From: Candidatus Vallotiella hemipterorum
GTDB lineage: Bacteria > Pseudomonadota > Gammaproteobacteria > Burkholderiales > Burkholderiaceae
Length of the DNA stretch: 64,000 nucleotides
NCBI RefSeq assembly: GCF_910593725.1
Contig: NZ_OU343031.1
Location: 248,001 to 312,000 of the forward strand
Direction: 5' to 3'
Under the pieces are notes generated by a model. It saw only the letters and a list, made by a program, of their open reading frames with translations, made no database searches and was not told the DNA's origin. Shown in pieces: positions 43,373-53,368 of this stretch. The position numbers were made by a program, and so were the translations under genes. Each line of letters opens with the position of its first letter. Within the stretch, counting starts at the first letter, position 1.

Positions 43373-43803
43373 ATCTCTCCTCTCGAAATTGAGACTGTCA
43401 TAGGCTCACTGCTAGCCTGTTAATAAAAAAACGCTAGAGATTATGTAGGATTTAGCATCGTGGCCTGATAACCTTACTATTACATTTTGCCACAATAGTG
43501 CCATTGCAATGATAAATTTCTACTCCTTTCTAGGTCTTCATCGGGTAATTATAGTTTGATCGCAACAGTTACAAAAAATACTATTAGGCTTAAAGGCCTA
43601 AGTCTGCAAATAGGAGCTCCTGACGCGGTCGGGGGAAATGGGCCATAGTGATGGGGCCTATTTCCCCCGACCGCGTGTAGAGTGCTATGCATGTGGCATG
43701 CTAATATCAAGCGATACGAGTCATCACTGCTGCTAGCATAGAGACACCGCTATACCCACAGCTCGCCCCCTAGACCGCTAGAGTTCGTCAAAGACGCTAA
43801 TAA
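43373..43803. other. Divergent ompA/gyrA intergenic region
   Basis: This 431-bp region must contain both promoters, which are not clearly readable. TTAGGC/GCCTAA (loop TTAAAG) lies near 43586, and the GC-rich 22-bp hairpin is at 43623-43676, 127 bp before gyrA. No gene. Confidence 0.6.
43623..43676. repeat. GC-rich 22-bp inverted repeat between ompA and gyrA
   Basis: Arm 43623-43644 (ACGCGGTCGGGGGAAATG then GGCC) pairs with arm 43655-43676 with one G-U pair and 21 Watson-Crick pairs. The loop is ATAGTGATGG. Its base composition is far richer in G and C than the surrounding spacer. It lies between two divergent genes, where a terminator is not expected. Confidence 0.93.
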
Positions 43804-46428
43804 ATGGATCAATTCGCTAAAGAGACCCTACCAATCTCTCTTGAAGAGGAAATGCGCCGCTCTTACCTCGACTACGCAATGAGCGTAATAGTTGGTCGTG
43901 CGCTACCCGATGCTCGAGATGGACTTAAGCCGGTGCATCGCCGCGTGCTCTATGCAATGCATGAGCTCAGCAATGACTGGAATCGAACATACAAAAAATC
44001 CGCGCGGATCGTCGGAGACGTAATTGGTAAGTACCATCCGCATGGAGATAGCGCAGTTTATGAAACAATCGTGCGAATGGCCCAGGATTTCTCGCTGCGC
44101 TATATGCTGGTAGACGGGCAGGGCAATTTTGGCTCGGTCGATGGTGATAATGCTGCAGCCATGCGATACACTGAGATTAGGCTCGCAAAAATTGGTCATG
44201 AGTTGCTAACTGATATCGATAAGAAAACCGTTGACTTTGAGTGGAACTACGACGGCAGCGAGACCCAGCCGCAGGTGCTACCGGCAAGAATCCCGAATCT
44301 GTTAATTAATGGCTCATCCGGTATCGCAGTCGGTATGGCAACGAATATCCCGCCACATAATTTGAATGAGGTTGTCGACGCGTGCCGGTACCTTCTCAAC
44401 CATCCACAAGCGTCAATAAATGAGCTAATTGAGCTTCTTCCAGCGCCAGATTTTCCGACGGGGGGAATTATATACGGCGTGCAAGGTGTGCGAGATGGCT
44501 ATCGTACTGGCCGAGGCCGCATTGTGATTCGTGCTAAGAGTCATTTCGAGGAGATCGACCGCGGCCAGCGTATGGCGATTATCGTTGACGAATTGCCATA
44601 CCAAATAAACAAACGCTCCCTGCTTGAACGCACCGCTGAACTAGTCAACGAGAAAAAGATTGATGGTATATCGGATATTCGTGACGAGTCTGATAAAAGT
44701 GGTATGCGCGTAGTGATTGAGCTTAAGCGAGGCGAGGTTCCGGAGGTTATCCTAAATAATTTATACAAAAATACACAGTTACAGGATGCGTTTGGAATGA
44801 ACATGGTTGCATTAGTTGACGGGCAGCCGAAGCTATTAAACTTACGCGAGCTGTTGGAGTGCTTCCTATCACACCGGCGTGAGGTTATTACACGCCGCAC
44901 CTTTTACGAGTTACGGCGTGCGCGAGAGCGCGGCCACGTTCTAGAGGGCCTCGCAGTCGCGCTTTCAAATATTGATAAGTTTATTGCGCTTATCCAAGCA
45001 GCCCCGACACCACCAATCGCGAAGCAAGATTTAATGACATGTGGATGGGACTCTGGGCTAGTGCGCGACATGCTGTCACGAATCCCAAGCGAGCTCCCGG
45101 GTGGCCGAGATGCTCTCCGTCCTGATGGGTTGGCGCCTATTTTCGGCATGCAATCTAAAGGAGGGCTCTATAAGCTCTCGGACACGCAGGCACAAGAAAC
45201 CTTACAAATTCGCCTTCATAGATTAACCAGCCTAGAGAAAGATAAGATTACTACTGAGTATTGTGCGGTAACAGAGCAGATTGCGGATCTTTTAAATATT
45301 CTAGCTAAGCCTGAGCGGATTAGAACAATTATTGCTGAAGAGCTAGTTGCAATCAAGGTGGAATTTGGAAACGCGAGGCGCTCGCAGATTGAGGTAAACG
45401 CTACTGAGCTTGGCACTGAGGATCTAATCATGACGCAGGATATGGTTGTTACGATGTCGCACGGCGGCTATATAAAATCACAACCACTGTCCGAGTACTA
45501 TGCACAAAAGCGAGGTGGCCGTGGCAAACAAGCTATTGTAATAAAAGATGATGATTGGGCCGAAACGTTGTTCATCGCGAACACGCACGATTATATCTTA
45601 TGCTTCTCGAATCTTGGGCGCGTGTACTGGATCAAGGTCTATGAGGTACCGCAGGGCTCGAGATACTCGAGAGGACGGCCTATCGTTAATATGTTTCCTC
45701 TTCGGGATGGCGAAAAGATCAACGTAGTTCTACCGGTACAAGAGTTTTCATCTGACAAGTTTGTATTCCTCGCTACGTCCCTTGGCACCGTAAAGAAGAC
45801 ACCGCTTAAAGAATTTTCTCGGCCCCTAAAAAAAGGTATCATCGCAGTTAGGCTTGATAATAAAGATTTTTTAATCGGTGCGCAGATTACAAATGGACAG
45901 CATGATGTGATGCTGTTCTCCGACGCCGGCAAGGCAGTGCGATTCGAGGAAAACGATGTGCGTCCGATGGGAAGGACAGCACGCGGTGTACGTGGCATGC
46001 AGCTTGAGGATACTCAGCAAGTAATTGCATTACTTGTGGCTGGAGGCAAATCACAATCGGTGCTAACCGCTACTGAGAACGGCTACGGTAAGCGCACACC
46101 GATTGCTGAGTATACGCGACATGGGCGCGGCACAAAAGGTATGATTGCGATTCAGACCTCGGAACGTAATGGTAGAGTAGTTGCCGCGACGCTGGTTGAG
46201 CCAGATAGCGAGATCATGCTAATTACGACTGCCGGCGTATTAATACGTACGCGAGTTACAGAAATTCGAGAGATGAGCCGAGCAACTCAAGGTGTTACAC
46301 TTATTTCTCTTGATAAGGGCACGAAATTATCAGGCTTGCAGCAAATCGCTGAGACTGACGTAGAAAATAGCGTCGAGTCTAATAATGAAGCTAAGCCCGG
46401 CATAAATGCTAAGAAAACATACTTATGA
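43804..46428 (+). CDS. gyrA: DNA gyrase subunit A
   Basis: GyrA is the DNA-cleaving subunit of gyrase, which introduces negative supercoils with GyrB (outside this window). Catalytic Tyr122 is in AAAMRYTE, at the E. coli position. The quinolone region reads [13 protein letters not shown], with Ser83 and Glu87 where E. coli has Asp87. The GyrA box is recognisable as QKRGGRGKQ near residue 562, and six beta-pinwheel repeats follow. At 874 residues it has normal length. No Shine-Dalgarno sequence is obvious at the ATG. The DUF2059 gene follows after 75 bp. Confidence 0.97.
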   Translation: MDQFAKETLPISLEEEMRRSYLDYAMSVIVGRALPDARDGLKPVHRRVLYAMHELSNDWNRTYKKSARIVGDVIGKYHPHGDSAVYETIVRMAQDFSLRYMLVDGQGNFGSVDGDNAAAMRYTEIRLAKIGHELLTDIDKKTVDFEWNYDGSETQPQVLPARIPNLLINGSSGIAVGMATNIPPHNLNEVVDACRYLLNHPQASINELIELLPAPDFPTGGIIYGVQGVRDGYRTGRGRIVIRAKSHFEEIDRGQRMAIIVDELPYQINKRSLLERTAELVNEKKIDGISDIRDESDKSGMRVVIELKRGEVPEVILNNLYKNTQLQDAFGMNMVALVDGQPKLLNLRELLECFLSHRREVITRRTFYELRRARERGHVLEGLAVALSNIDKFIALIQAAPTPPIAKQDLMTCGWDSGLVRDMLSRIPSELPGGRDALRPDGLAPIFGMQSKGGLYKLSDTQAQETLQIRLHRLTSLEKDKITTEYCAVTEQIADLLNILAKPERIRTIIAEELVAIKVEFGNARRSQIEVNATELGTEDLIMTQDMVVTMSHGGYIKSQPLSEYYAQKRGGRGKQAIVIKDDDWAETLFIANTHDYILCFSNLGRVYWIKVYEVPQGSRYSRGRPIVNMFPLRDGEKINVVLPVQEFSSDKFVFLATSLGTVKKTPLKEFSRPLKKGIIAVRLDNKDFLIGAQITNGQHDVMLFSDAGKAVRFEENDVRPMGRTARGVRGMQLEDTQQVIALLVAGGKSQSVLTATENGYGKRTPIAEYTRHGRGTKGMIAIQTSERNGRVVAATLVEPDSEIMLITTAGVLIRTRVTEIREMSRATQGVTLISLDKGTKLSGLQQIAETDVENSVESNNEAKPGINAKKTYL

Positions 46429-46503
46429 CTACTAGATAAATGCTTTCTACCCGAGAATTAAGTTAGTGTTAGGTTGATAAAACAACTTTTGATGAGAGTC
46501 AGG

Positions 46504-47100
46504 ATGAAAAAACAATTTAAGCAGTGGATATTACTAGCCACTATCGTACCGACGCTAGCGATAGGACAGGCACTACCTGCCCAAGGCACTTCAGATTCTA
46601 CACTTACTATGGTGCCAGTTGATTCGGCCAAGCAAGCTGCCATTAAAAATCTTCTTGATGCGATCGATTCCCCTAAACTAATTAGCGCTATTGCTAGTGT
46701 TGCTCAAATGCAAGCTAAGCAACTAGTTCCAGTAATTCTGTCTAACGCCTTAACTGAAAGTAAGTTGCTTAACGATAAACAAAAGCAAGCTGCTGTGCCT
46801 ACACTACAAAAGTATGCTGTTCCCAAACTCTTAGAATCTGCTGGCGCAGTATTTACAAGTGATCAATTTCGCCAGGCCGCAATAAGAGCGCAGTATGCGG
46901 CATATGCAAAGTATTATTCAGTATCAGAGATAAAAGATTTAATAACGTTTTATAAAACCCCAAGCGGTCATAGGTTCATCCAGGTACAGGATCAAGTTAG
47001 TCGCGATATAGTCGATAGTTTAATACAGAGGTACATGCCTGAATCGATTAAAGTAACGCGTGATCAAGCCGACAAAGAATTAGCTTCGCTTAAGAGATAA
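46504..47100 (+). CDS. DUF2059 domain protein, exported
   Basis: A protein of about 198 residues with a signal peptide (MKKQFKQWILLATIVPTLAIGQALPAQG; cleavage around residue 25). The DUF2059 core is visible near the C-terminus, with YSVSEIKDLITFYKTPSGHRFIQ. The family is periplasmic and of unknown function. In burkholderias a DUF2059 gene commonly follows gyrA, so the position is ancestral. I chose ATG 46504; a TTG at 46474 would prepend ten basic residues before the signal peptide. Two tandem hairpins follow the stop. Confidence 0.85.
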   Translation: MKKQFKQWILLATIVPTLAIGQALPAQGTSDSTLTMVPVDSAKQAAIKNLLDAIDSPKLISAIASVAQMQAKQLVPVILSNALTESKLLNDKQKQAAVPTLQKYAVPKLLESAGAVFTSDQFRQAAIRAQYAAYAKYYSVSEIKDLITFYKTPSGHRFIQVQDQVSRDIVDSLIQRYMPESIKVTRDQADKELASLKR

Positions 47101-47155
47101 AATAACGTTAACTGCACATGCAAAATCTAGTTATTTACGGTACTACGATAGTGAT

Positions 47156-47176
47156 ATCGCACTTATTAAGTGCGAT
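47156..47176 (+). terminator. First hairpin after the DUF2059 gene
   Basis: ATCGCACTT and AAGTGCGAT flank ATT, a perfect 9-bp stem 55 bp after the stop codon. It is followed by GTAAAAC and then the second hairpin. Confidence 0.55.
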
Positions 47177-47186
47177 GTAAAACATG

Positions 47187-47216
47187 CTTATTGCATTTCT
47201 CAATGCAATAAGTTTT
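47187..47216 (+). terminator. Rho-independent terminator after the DUF2059 gene
   Basis: CTTATTGCATT (47187-47197) pairs exactly with AATGCAATAAG (47202-47212) around TCTC and is followed by TTTT. It is the best intrinsic terminator in the window. Confidence 0.75.
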
Positions 47217-47419
47217 ATTATATTTACTTTAGAAAAGTAATTTAGATACAAGTATTAAAATTTTCAGGCTTGTAGAATATAAGCGTGCTGGATAACCTAC
47301 TAACTAGATTTAGGGTCGGCACAGCTACGGTATCAGTAATTATGAAGAAACTACTAAACCTATAAGTCATCGTCAATTCTCAGATAGATGTTGTTTAATC
47401 TGTTATACATGTGTTTTAT

Positions 47420-47446
47420 CTGATAGCCTATAATATAGGCTATCAG
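47420..47446. repeat. 27-bp palindrome with one central base
   Basis: CTGATAGCCTATA (47420-47432), A, then TATAGGCTATCAG (47434-47446). As RNA it could form an 11-bp hairpin with loop TAATA. Confidence 0.75.
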
Positions 47447-48543
47447 CCCAGCATAAAGGATAACTAAAACTGACCCTAGCGGGCGTATGTCATACATCGC
47501 GCTATTGTAACGAGCCCCCCCCCTCTCTCTTAGTAAACTCGCTGTTAGTATTTTGTCTAACTAGAGGTTGATTAGTGTTAGCGCTTCGTGTGCTAAAACT
47601 GCGTTGCAGTAACAGTAGATATTGTGAACTGAATTATTTGCTCGTTGTACTCAATAAGTATATAAAAACATAAATGGTAACGCGATGGGTTTTTATGCTA
47701 TATATTGCTTAATATTTTTGTAGTTGTTTGTATTTCTTAGAATAATTTAATGGGCTCGAAACAAGCTGTAAAAATTTCTATATGCTGAGATCTTATACAG
47801 CTACTTCACTTAGTGAAATACGATTTTGGACGCCAGGATATAGTCATATCCGAGTAATTAACCCATGATGTACTGCTAGATCGCACCGACACTAAACTGA
47901 CTATAATTCTTCCTGACGAGAATGCTACTCATAGTGTTATGTATTATTAGCGCGCCTAAAATTGCGTATATGATGCGCAATTAATCATAATATAATATAA
48001 ACCTTAATAAAATTAAGGTCTGTCGAAGAATATTGCAGATCTAAATCCTACAGATGCGTAATTAGCGAGGAAAACCTTTCAGGCTCTTAAATCCTCTCAG
48101 ATAGAGCATCTCTAATATAAAAGTTATTAACCCAATGGAATTACGATGATTAATATGCCTTAAACAATACCCTATTATGCAGAACATATTTTTGGAACAA
48201 TTAGCGTTACAACCTCCCAAAAGATAGGAATTATCCCTAATTACGCAATTATTCCTGATTAAGCAAGTGATACTATATTTTTGTCGGAGCTATTGGATGG
48301 GTTTACGGACCCCATCAATATAGATGATAAGTTGTTGCTGTATAGCTTTATTAAAAATAGGCAGGCGCTTTTATCAACGATATCCAAACGATAATCTTTT
48401 TGTCTGTTTTAGCAGTACAAGTCAAGAAGAAAGAGTAAAACGTTTTCAGATTATTTCGATAGCTTTTCCTTAATTGCGCATTTAATTGAGTGCTATGCGG
48501 CTAGTAGCAGGCCGTTTAAAATATTTCACTCTTAAATAGAGTA

Positions 48544-49257
48544 ATGAAGTTTAATCGTTTGTATTATAAATACGTTCCGGTTATTGCGATTGATGGACCA
48601 ACAGCATCAGGCAAAGGAACGATTGCACAACTTGTAGCAGCGCAGCTCGGTTTTCATGTGCTAGATAGTGGTGCTTTATATAGGCTGGTTGGACTAGCCG
48701 TACAGCGCTACCAGGTAAATAAAAATGATGTCTCGGCGCTTGTGTCATTAATTCATAGTCTTCACTTCTCTTTTCAAGAAGGCTGCGTGCAATTGGATGG
48801 GGTAGATGTTTCCACTGGAATTCGGCATGAGACTGTTAGTAGGCTGGCTTCGGCAATTTCGGTGCATGCGCCAGTGCGCCGTGCGCTTTTAGCCAGACAA
48901 CACGCATTCCGCAAGCCACCTGGCTTAGTCGCAGATGGGCGTGATATGGGTACAATAATTTTTACTGATGCAGTATTGAAAGTATTTTTGACAGCAAGTG
49001 CGGAGGACCGTGCACAAAGACGTTATAAGCAATTGATAGAGCAAGGGTTTCCTGCTAAAATTGAGACAATTCTGTGCGATCTGCTAGAGCGTGATTCTAG
49101 TGATATAAATCGAGCTAGCTCGCCCTTAAAGCCGGCACTAGACGCGCGCCTGCTCGATACATCGGTGTTATCAATTAGTGAGGTGGTTAATCGTATACTA
49201 GTTTGGTACCAAAAAAATGATCTGCACACTGATGTTACAAAAAATACTTTCTCTTGA
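48544..49257 (+). CDS. cmk: Cytidylate kinase
   Basis: Cmk phosphorylates CMP and dCMP. The P-loop is [11 protein letters not shown] near residues 17-27, the DSGALYRL segment follows, the CMP-binding region has [10 protein letters not shown] and the LID is AQRRYKQL. At 237 residues it matches the family. The ATG is preceded by AGAG. Order cmk-rpsA is conserved across proteobacteria and intact here. Its former upstream neighbour aroA is missing. Confidence 0.96.
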   Translation: MKFNRLYYKYVPVIAIDGPTASGKGTIAQLVAAQLGFHVLDSGALYRLVGLAVQRYQVNKNDVSALVSLIHSLHFSFQEGCVQLDGVDVSTGIRHETVSRLASAISVHAPVRRALLARQHAFRKPPGLVADGRDMGTIIFTDAVLKVFLTASAEDRAQRRYKQLIEQGFPAKIETILCDLLERDSSDINRASSPLKPALDARLLDTSVLSISEVVNRILVWYQKNDLHTDVTKNTFS

Positions 49258-49329
49258 AGAGCCTCTAGACATATTATTGCAGCCGATTCTGAGGGAATAT
49301 AAGCGTTTTGCGTCTTTCGTATAGAGCAG

Positions 49330-49369
49330 CATTAGGCGCTAATGTTTTAGCAGCCTTCGGCGCCTAATG
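49330..49369 (+). repeat. 10-bp stem-loop in the cmk-rpsA gap
   Basis: CATTAGGCGC (49330-49339) and GCGCCTAATG (49360-49369) flank 20 nt. It is 126-165 bp before the rpsA ATG, so it could terminate cmk or form part of the rpsA leader, where S1 autoregulates its own translation in other proteobacteria. Confidence 0.5.
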
Positions 49370-49494
49370 TGGTTATAGTGAAAATGGTACTATAAGTATT
49401 CCTCAGTTATGTGGAATGTGTCTTTAACCTTTAACTTCGCATGTAGCCACCGGCGCTTATAAAGCCGAGTCTGGCTGTGCGCCATTCGATTTTT

Positions 49495-51207
49495 ATGTCT
49501 GACCTGCAAACTTCTAATCCGAATATCGAATCTTTTGCGACTCTCTTCGAAGAGTCGCTGACCCGCCAAGACATGCGTGCAGGTGAAGTAATCTCTGCTG
49601 AGGTTGTGCGTGTTGACCATAATTTCGTAGTTGTTAACGCTGGTTTAAAGTCTGAAGCCTACATTCCGATTGAAGAGTTTTTAAACGATCAGGGTGAAAT
49701 TGAGGTACGAGAGGGCGACTTTGTATCAGTCGCGATTGATGCCCTCGAGAACGGCTATGGTGATACGATCTTGTCACGAGATAAAGCTAAACGCCTTGCT
49801 TCGTGGCTTGCTCTTGAAAAAGCCCTAGATAATAATGAACTTGTAACTGGTACAATCACTAGTAAAGTTAAAGGTGGTATGACTGTAATGGTCAATAGCA
49901 TCCGTGCGTTTTTACCTGGATCCCTAGTTGATACCCGTCCAGTGAAAGATACAACGCCGTACGAAGGTAAAACGCTCGAGTTCCGCGTGATCAAATTAGA
50001 TCGTAAACGCAATAACGTTGTTTTATCTCGCCGAGCTGTAATTGAAGCTACGCAAGGAGAAGAGCGTGCGAAGCTCCTCGAGACACTAATGGAAGGCGCA
50101 ATCCTTAATGGTATTGTAAAAAATATTACTGATTATGGTGCATTCGTTGATCTTGGTGGTATCGACGGCTTACTACATATTACTGATATTGCATGGCGTC
50201 GTGTCCGCCACCCAAGCGAAGTGCTATCTGTAGGCCAAGAAGTCACCGCAAAGATCTTAAAGTTTGATCAAGAAAAGAATCGTGTTTCGCTTGGAATTAA
50301 GCAGCTTGGTGACGATCCATGGGAAGGTATTTCACGCCGTTATCCATCAGGCACACGGCTTTTTGGTAAGGTTACAAACATTACCGATTATGGTGCATTC
50401 GTCGAAGTTGAGTCAGGCATTGAAGGTCTTGTTCATGTATCTGAGATGGACTGGACTAATAAAAACGTAGCACCAAGCAAAGTAGTTCAGCTCGGCGACG
50501 AAGTTGAGATTATGGTACTCGAGATTGATGAGGCTCGCCGACGTATTAGCCTCGGTATGAAGCAATGTAAAGCAAATCCCTGGGATGACTTCAGCCGAAA
50601 CTTTAAGAAGAGTGATAAAATTTCTGGCGCGATTAGATCAATTACAGATTTTGGTGTATTCGTTGGACTACCTGGAGGGATTGATGGTTTAGTACACTTA
50701 TCAGATTTATCGTGGAGTGAATCTGGTGAAGAAGCTGTCCAAAAATACAAAAAAGGAGATGAAGTCGAGGCTATGGTGCTCGGAATTGATGTCGAGAAAG
50801 AGCGTATCTCGCTAGGTATTAAGCAGTTAGAAGGCGACCCATTCAGTAACTTCATAGCCCTAAATGATAAAGGCTCTCTTGTAAATGGTATAGTTAAAGC
50901 CGTCGACCCAAAGGGTGCTGTAATTCAGTTAAGTGCCGAAGTAGAGGGTTATCTACGGTCATCAGAAATAGCACAAGATCGTGTAGAGGATGCGCGTAAT
51001 GTGCTTAGAGAGGGTGATAAAGTCAGTGCAATAATTATTAATATTGATCGTAAGTCACGTAGCATCCAGCTATCGATTAAGGTAAAAGATTCTGCAGAAC
51101 AGCAGCAGGCAATGCGTAGCTTGCCAGCCGATAGCGGTGTGGTTGCTAGTGGCACGACTAATTTTGGTGCGTTACTCAAGGCAAAGCTAGACAGTCAGCA
51201 AAATTAG
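49495..51207 (+). CDS. rpsA: 30S ribosomal protein S1
   Basis: S1 unfolds mRNA for initiation on the 30S subunit. The 570 residues hold six S1 repeats. Repeats three to six include the conserved [39 protein letters not shown] and [20 protein letters not shown] signatures. The start [10 protein letters not shown] is the burkholderial N-terminus, so I chose ATG 49495 over ATG 49477. The sequence is close to Burkholderia S1 over its full length and is the most conserved large protein in the window. It is followed after 9 bp by ihfB. Confidence 0.97.
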   Translation: MSDLQTSNPNIESFATLFEESLTRQDMRAGEVISAEVVRVDHNFVVVNAGLKSEAYIPIEEFLNDQGEIEVREGDFVSVAIDALENGYGDTILSRDKAKRLASWLALEKALDNNELVTGTITSKVKGGMTVMVNSIRAFLPGSLVDTRPVKDTTPYEGKTLEFRVIKLDRKRNNVVLSRRAVIEATQGEERAKLLETLMEGAILNGIVKNITDYGAFVDLGGIDGLLHITDIAWRRVRHPSEVLSVGQEVTAKILKFDQEKNRVSLGIKQLGDDPWEGISRRYPSGTRLFGKVTNITDYGAFVEVESGIEGLVHVSEMDWTNKNVAPSKVVQLGDEVEIMVLEIDEARRRISLGMKQCKANPWDDFSRNFKKSDKISGAIRSITDFGVFVGLPGGIDGLVHLSDLSWSESGEEAVQKYKKGDEVEAMVLGIDVEKERISLGIKQLEGDPFSNFIALNDKGSLVNGIVKAVDPKGAVIQLSAEVEGYLRSSEIAQDRVEDARNVLREGDKVSAIIINIDRKSRSIQLSIKVKDSAEQQQAMRSLPADSGVVASGTTNFGALLKAKLDSQQN

Positions 51208-51216
51208 TAAAGCAGC

Positions 51217-51546
51217 ATGACTAAATCCGAGTTAGTCGCTCAACTGGCGCTACGATTTCCGAAGCTTGTCTTAAAAGATGCAGATCTTGTGGTCAAGGCA
51301 ATGCTCGATGCGATGTCTGAAGCACTTGCCACTAATCATCGTATTGAAATACGCGGCTTCGGTAGCTTTGCACTAAATTGTCGTCCGGCTAGAGTCGGAC
51401 GCAATCCAAAGTCTGGTAAGCGGGTCCAGGTCCTAGAGAAATGGGTTCCTCACTTTAAACCAGGTAAAGAATTACGCGAACGGGTTAATAAAAAAGAGCC
51501 CCAACTAAGAAAGACTAGCGGTAACAATTCGTCAGATAGCCTATAA
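51217..51546 (+). CDS. ihfB: Integration host factor subunit beta
   Basis: IHF-beta bends DNA as a heterodimer with IHF-alpha (not in this window). The 109 residues contain [29 protein letters not shown] and the DNA-intercalating arm [15 protein letters not shown], with the beta-ribbon proline. The C-terminal tail after residue 95 is extended and Ser/Lys-rich, as in burkholderias. It starts 9 bp after rpsA and is very probably cotranscribed with it. The usual downstream lapA gene is missing. Confidence 0.95.
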   Translation: MTKSELVAQLALRFPKLVLKDADLVVKAMLDAMSEALATNHRIEIRGFGSFALNCRPARVGRNPKSGKRVQVLEKWVPHFKPGKELRERVNKKEPQLRKTSGNNSSDSL

Positions 51547-52121
51547 AGGCTACATCTATATAGTAACTAAAAGCGTCACTTATAGCGCTCTTTACTGGCA
51601 TTAAACAGGGCCTATAGATCCAGTGGCTACATATATACTAGTCAAATATACATCGTCTTAATCGCATCAATATATAATCATAAACGCTTCCATTACAGTA
51701 TAGATTCTCCTTGTCTGCGGCTTACTAGGGCTAATTTAAAGATTCAGTTCATTGATATGTATACGCAGCGATCTACTGTCTGGCTGCTGATATCGATATT
51801 ATTATTAGACTTATTGTATAGCTCATCCTTTTTATTATATTTAAGTTTTTTGCTAGTACTAGTGTTAATTTAACACAAAATGCGTAACACTAAACCTCCT
51901 AGCCGGTTATATATGGTACATCTCTCATTAATCATTACTGGGTTTTTACCCTTGATTAGAAAGTATTAGTGCAGCCATTAATTTATAGCTTCGGCTAAAA
52001 GACTAAAGGCTTAAACCTAAGCTAAAGATGAATCAGCTAGCGCCGATAATAATATAGAAGCCGTAAATGCTACCGCTCATATAATCGACTCTAGCATGCG
52101 CATGCTTAACAAAGCACATTT
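51547..52121. other. Spacer where lapA is expected; possible remnant
   Basis: About 575 bp between ihfB and lapB. In burkholderias lapA (a small membrane protein) lies here. A 38-codon hydrophobic frame (ATG 51757 to TAA 51873) is rich in Leu and Ile and contains one potential membrane segment. It may be a shrunken lapA or chance AT-rich sequence. Otherwise no gene. Confidence 0.5.
51757..51873 (+). pseudogene. lapA: Possible lapA remnant
   Basis: A 38-codon frame with MYTQRSTVWLLISILLLDLL at the N-terminus is hydrophobic through to residue 38. LapA is normally about 90-100 residues with two membrane segments and a cytoplasmic tail. Position between ihfB and lapB is the only real support. 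AT-rich noncoding DNA often translates to Leu/Ile-rich peptides, so this could be chance. Confidence 0.25.
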
Positions 52122-53288
52122 ATGGATCTTGCTTTTTGGTGGCTTCTTATCATTACAGTAGTTTTCATGCTAGGTTGGGCTGCAGCCCGATATAACCTAA
52201 GATATCTTAGATCTAAGAGCGAAAATTTGCTGAGTTCTTGCTTTAAGGGCTTAAATTTCTTGCTTAATAAAAAACCCGATCAAACAATTGATACATTTAT
52301 CGAAGCAGTAAAACTACATCCAGAGATAACTGAGCTTCATTTTGCTCTGGGTAATTTATTTCGCCAGCGGGGCGCGATAGATTGTGCAATCCAAATGCAT
52401 CAAAACTTACTCTTGCGCGCAGACTTACGGCCGAACGAGCGACATCATACGTTATATGAGCTCGGCCAAGACTTCTTAAAGGCTGGGCTACTTGATCGGG
52501 CTGAAGAGGCTTTTCAGAGATTGTATGGTAGCGAATACGCACTTAGTGCATTGCAGGCGCTATTAACTATTTTTGAGATTGAAAAAGAGTGGCATAAAGC
52601 GATCGTAGTAGCACAGCAGATCGAGGCAATGGGCATACTACCTCTTAGAAAAGAAATTTCACAATTCTACTGTGAGCTTACGCAGGAAGCATTGCAGTAT
52701 AAAAAAATAGATAATGCACGTATAGCATTAAAGCAAGCGTTATGCTCTAACCCGAAAAATATTCGCGTAACGCTCTTAAGCGGAGATATCGAGATAGCTT
52801 GCAATAAACCGGTTCAGGCTATTAATTATTGGCGACAGATTGAACAGCAAAACCCCGCTTACCTATTATTAGTTGCTCACAAGCTGATGCAAGCGTATAC
52901 AGCAATAGGCCAGTCACAGAAGGGTGTGGCGTTATTAGCTCACTATGTTGAAGCGTATTATTCTAGTGATCTGCTGGACGTTGCTTACCAGCATATTGCT
53001 GAGTTAAGTGGTATAGATTCTGCGCATGCGTTGATACGTGTAAAAATGCAGCAGTCTCCAAACTTGGTCGCTATGCAGCGATTACTCGAGGCGCAGATTA
53101 TGATTGCTGAAGAACCTTATAAGAGCGAATTAGAACTAATGCGCACATTAATCCGGCGCCACGCTAAAAATATGCCACGATATATGTGTCAGAATTGCAG
53201 TTTCCAGGCTAAGTTATTTTATTGGCGGTGCCCAAGCTGCGGAGGTTGGGAAACTTATATACCACAGCGGATTGAGCCGATTAACTGA
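52122..53288 (+). CDS. lapB: Lipopolysaccharide assembly protein B (TPR protein)
   Basis: LapB (YciM) recruits FtsH to degrade LpxC and so limits LPS synthesis. The 388 residues show an N-terminal membrane anchor (FWWLLIITVVFMLGWAAARY, residues 4-23). Tetratricopeptide repeats run from about 40 to 340. A C-terminal rubredoxin-like zinc knuckle has CQNC near 357-360 and CPSC near 373-376. All four cysteines are kept, so metal binding should be intact. Its retention with waaA and heptose genes means LPS control is maintained. The gene is intact and lies 80 bp before ugd. Confidence 0.93.
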   Translation: MDLAFWWLLIITVVFMLGWAAARYNLRYLRSKSENLLSSCFKGLNFLLNKKPDQTIDTFIEAVKLHPEITELHFALGNLFRQRGAIDCAIQMHQNLLLRADLRPNERHHTLYELGQDFLKAGLLDRAEEAFQRLYGSEYALSALQALLTIFEIEKEWHKAIVVAQQIEAMGILPLRKEISQFYCELTQEALQYKKIDNARIALKQALCSNPKNIRVTLLSGDIEIACNKPVQAINYWRQIEQQNPAYLLLVAHKLMQAYTAIGQSQKGVALLAHYVEAYYSSDLLDVAYQHIAELSGIDSAHALIRVKMQQSPNLVAMQRLLEAQIMIAEEPYKSELELMRTLIRRHAKNMPRYMCQNCSFQAKLFYWRCPSCGGWETYIPQRIEPIN

Positions 53289-53368
53289 ATGCATTGTGAT
53301 GGCAAAATGATTCTGATCAGCTCTTGGCCCTTTAAAAAGGGGGGGGCGTAAATCCTATCCGACTTAAC

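Larger units (their letters stand above)
47101..48543. other. 1.4-kb spacer where the aromatic block is missing
   Basis: In Burkholderia, serC, pheA, hisC, tyrA and aroA lie between gyrA/DUF2059 and cmk. None of these can be read here in any frame. The spacer holds two terminator-like hairpins (47156-47216), a 27-bp palindrome (47420-47446), AATTGCG/CGCAATT (47960-47982), ACCTTAAT/ATTAAGGT with loop AAA (48001-48019), and C9 followed by TC repeats (47515-47530). Confidence 0.7.

Noticed and set aside
45639..45998. 119-codon minus-strand ORF
   Set aside because: Antisense shadow of gyrA with low-complexity Ser/Arg composition.
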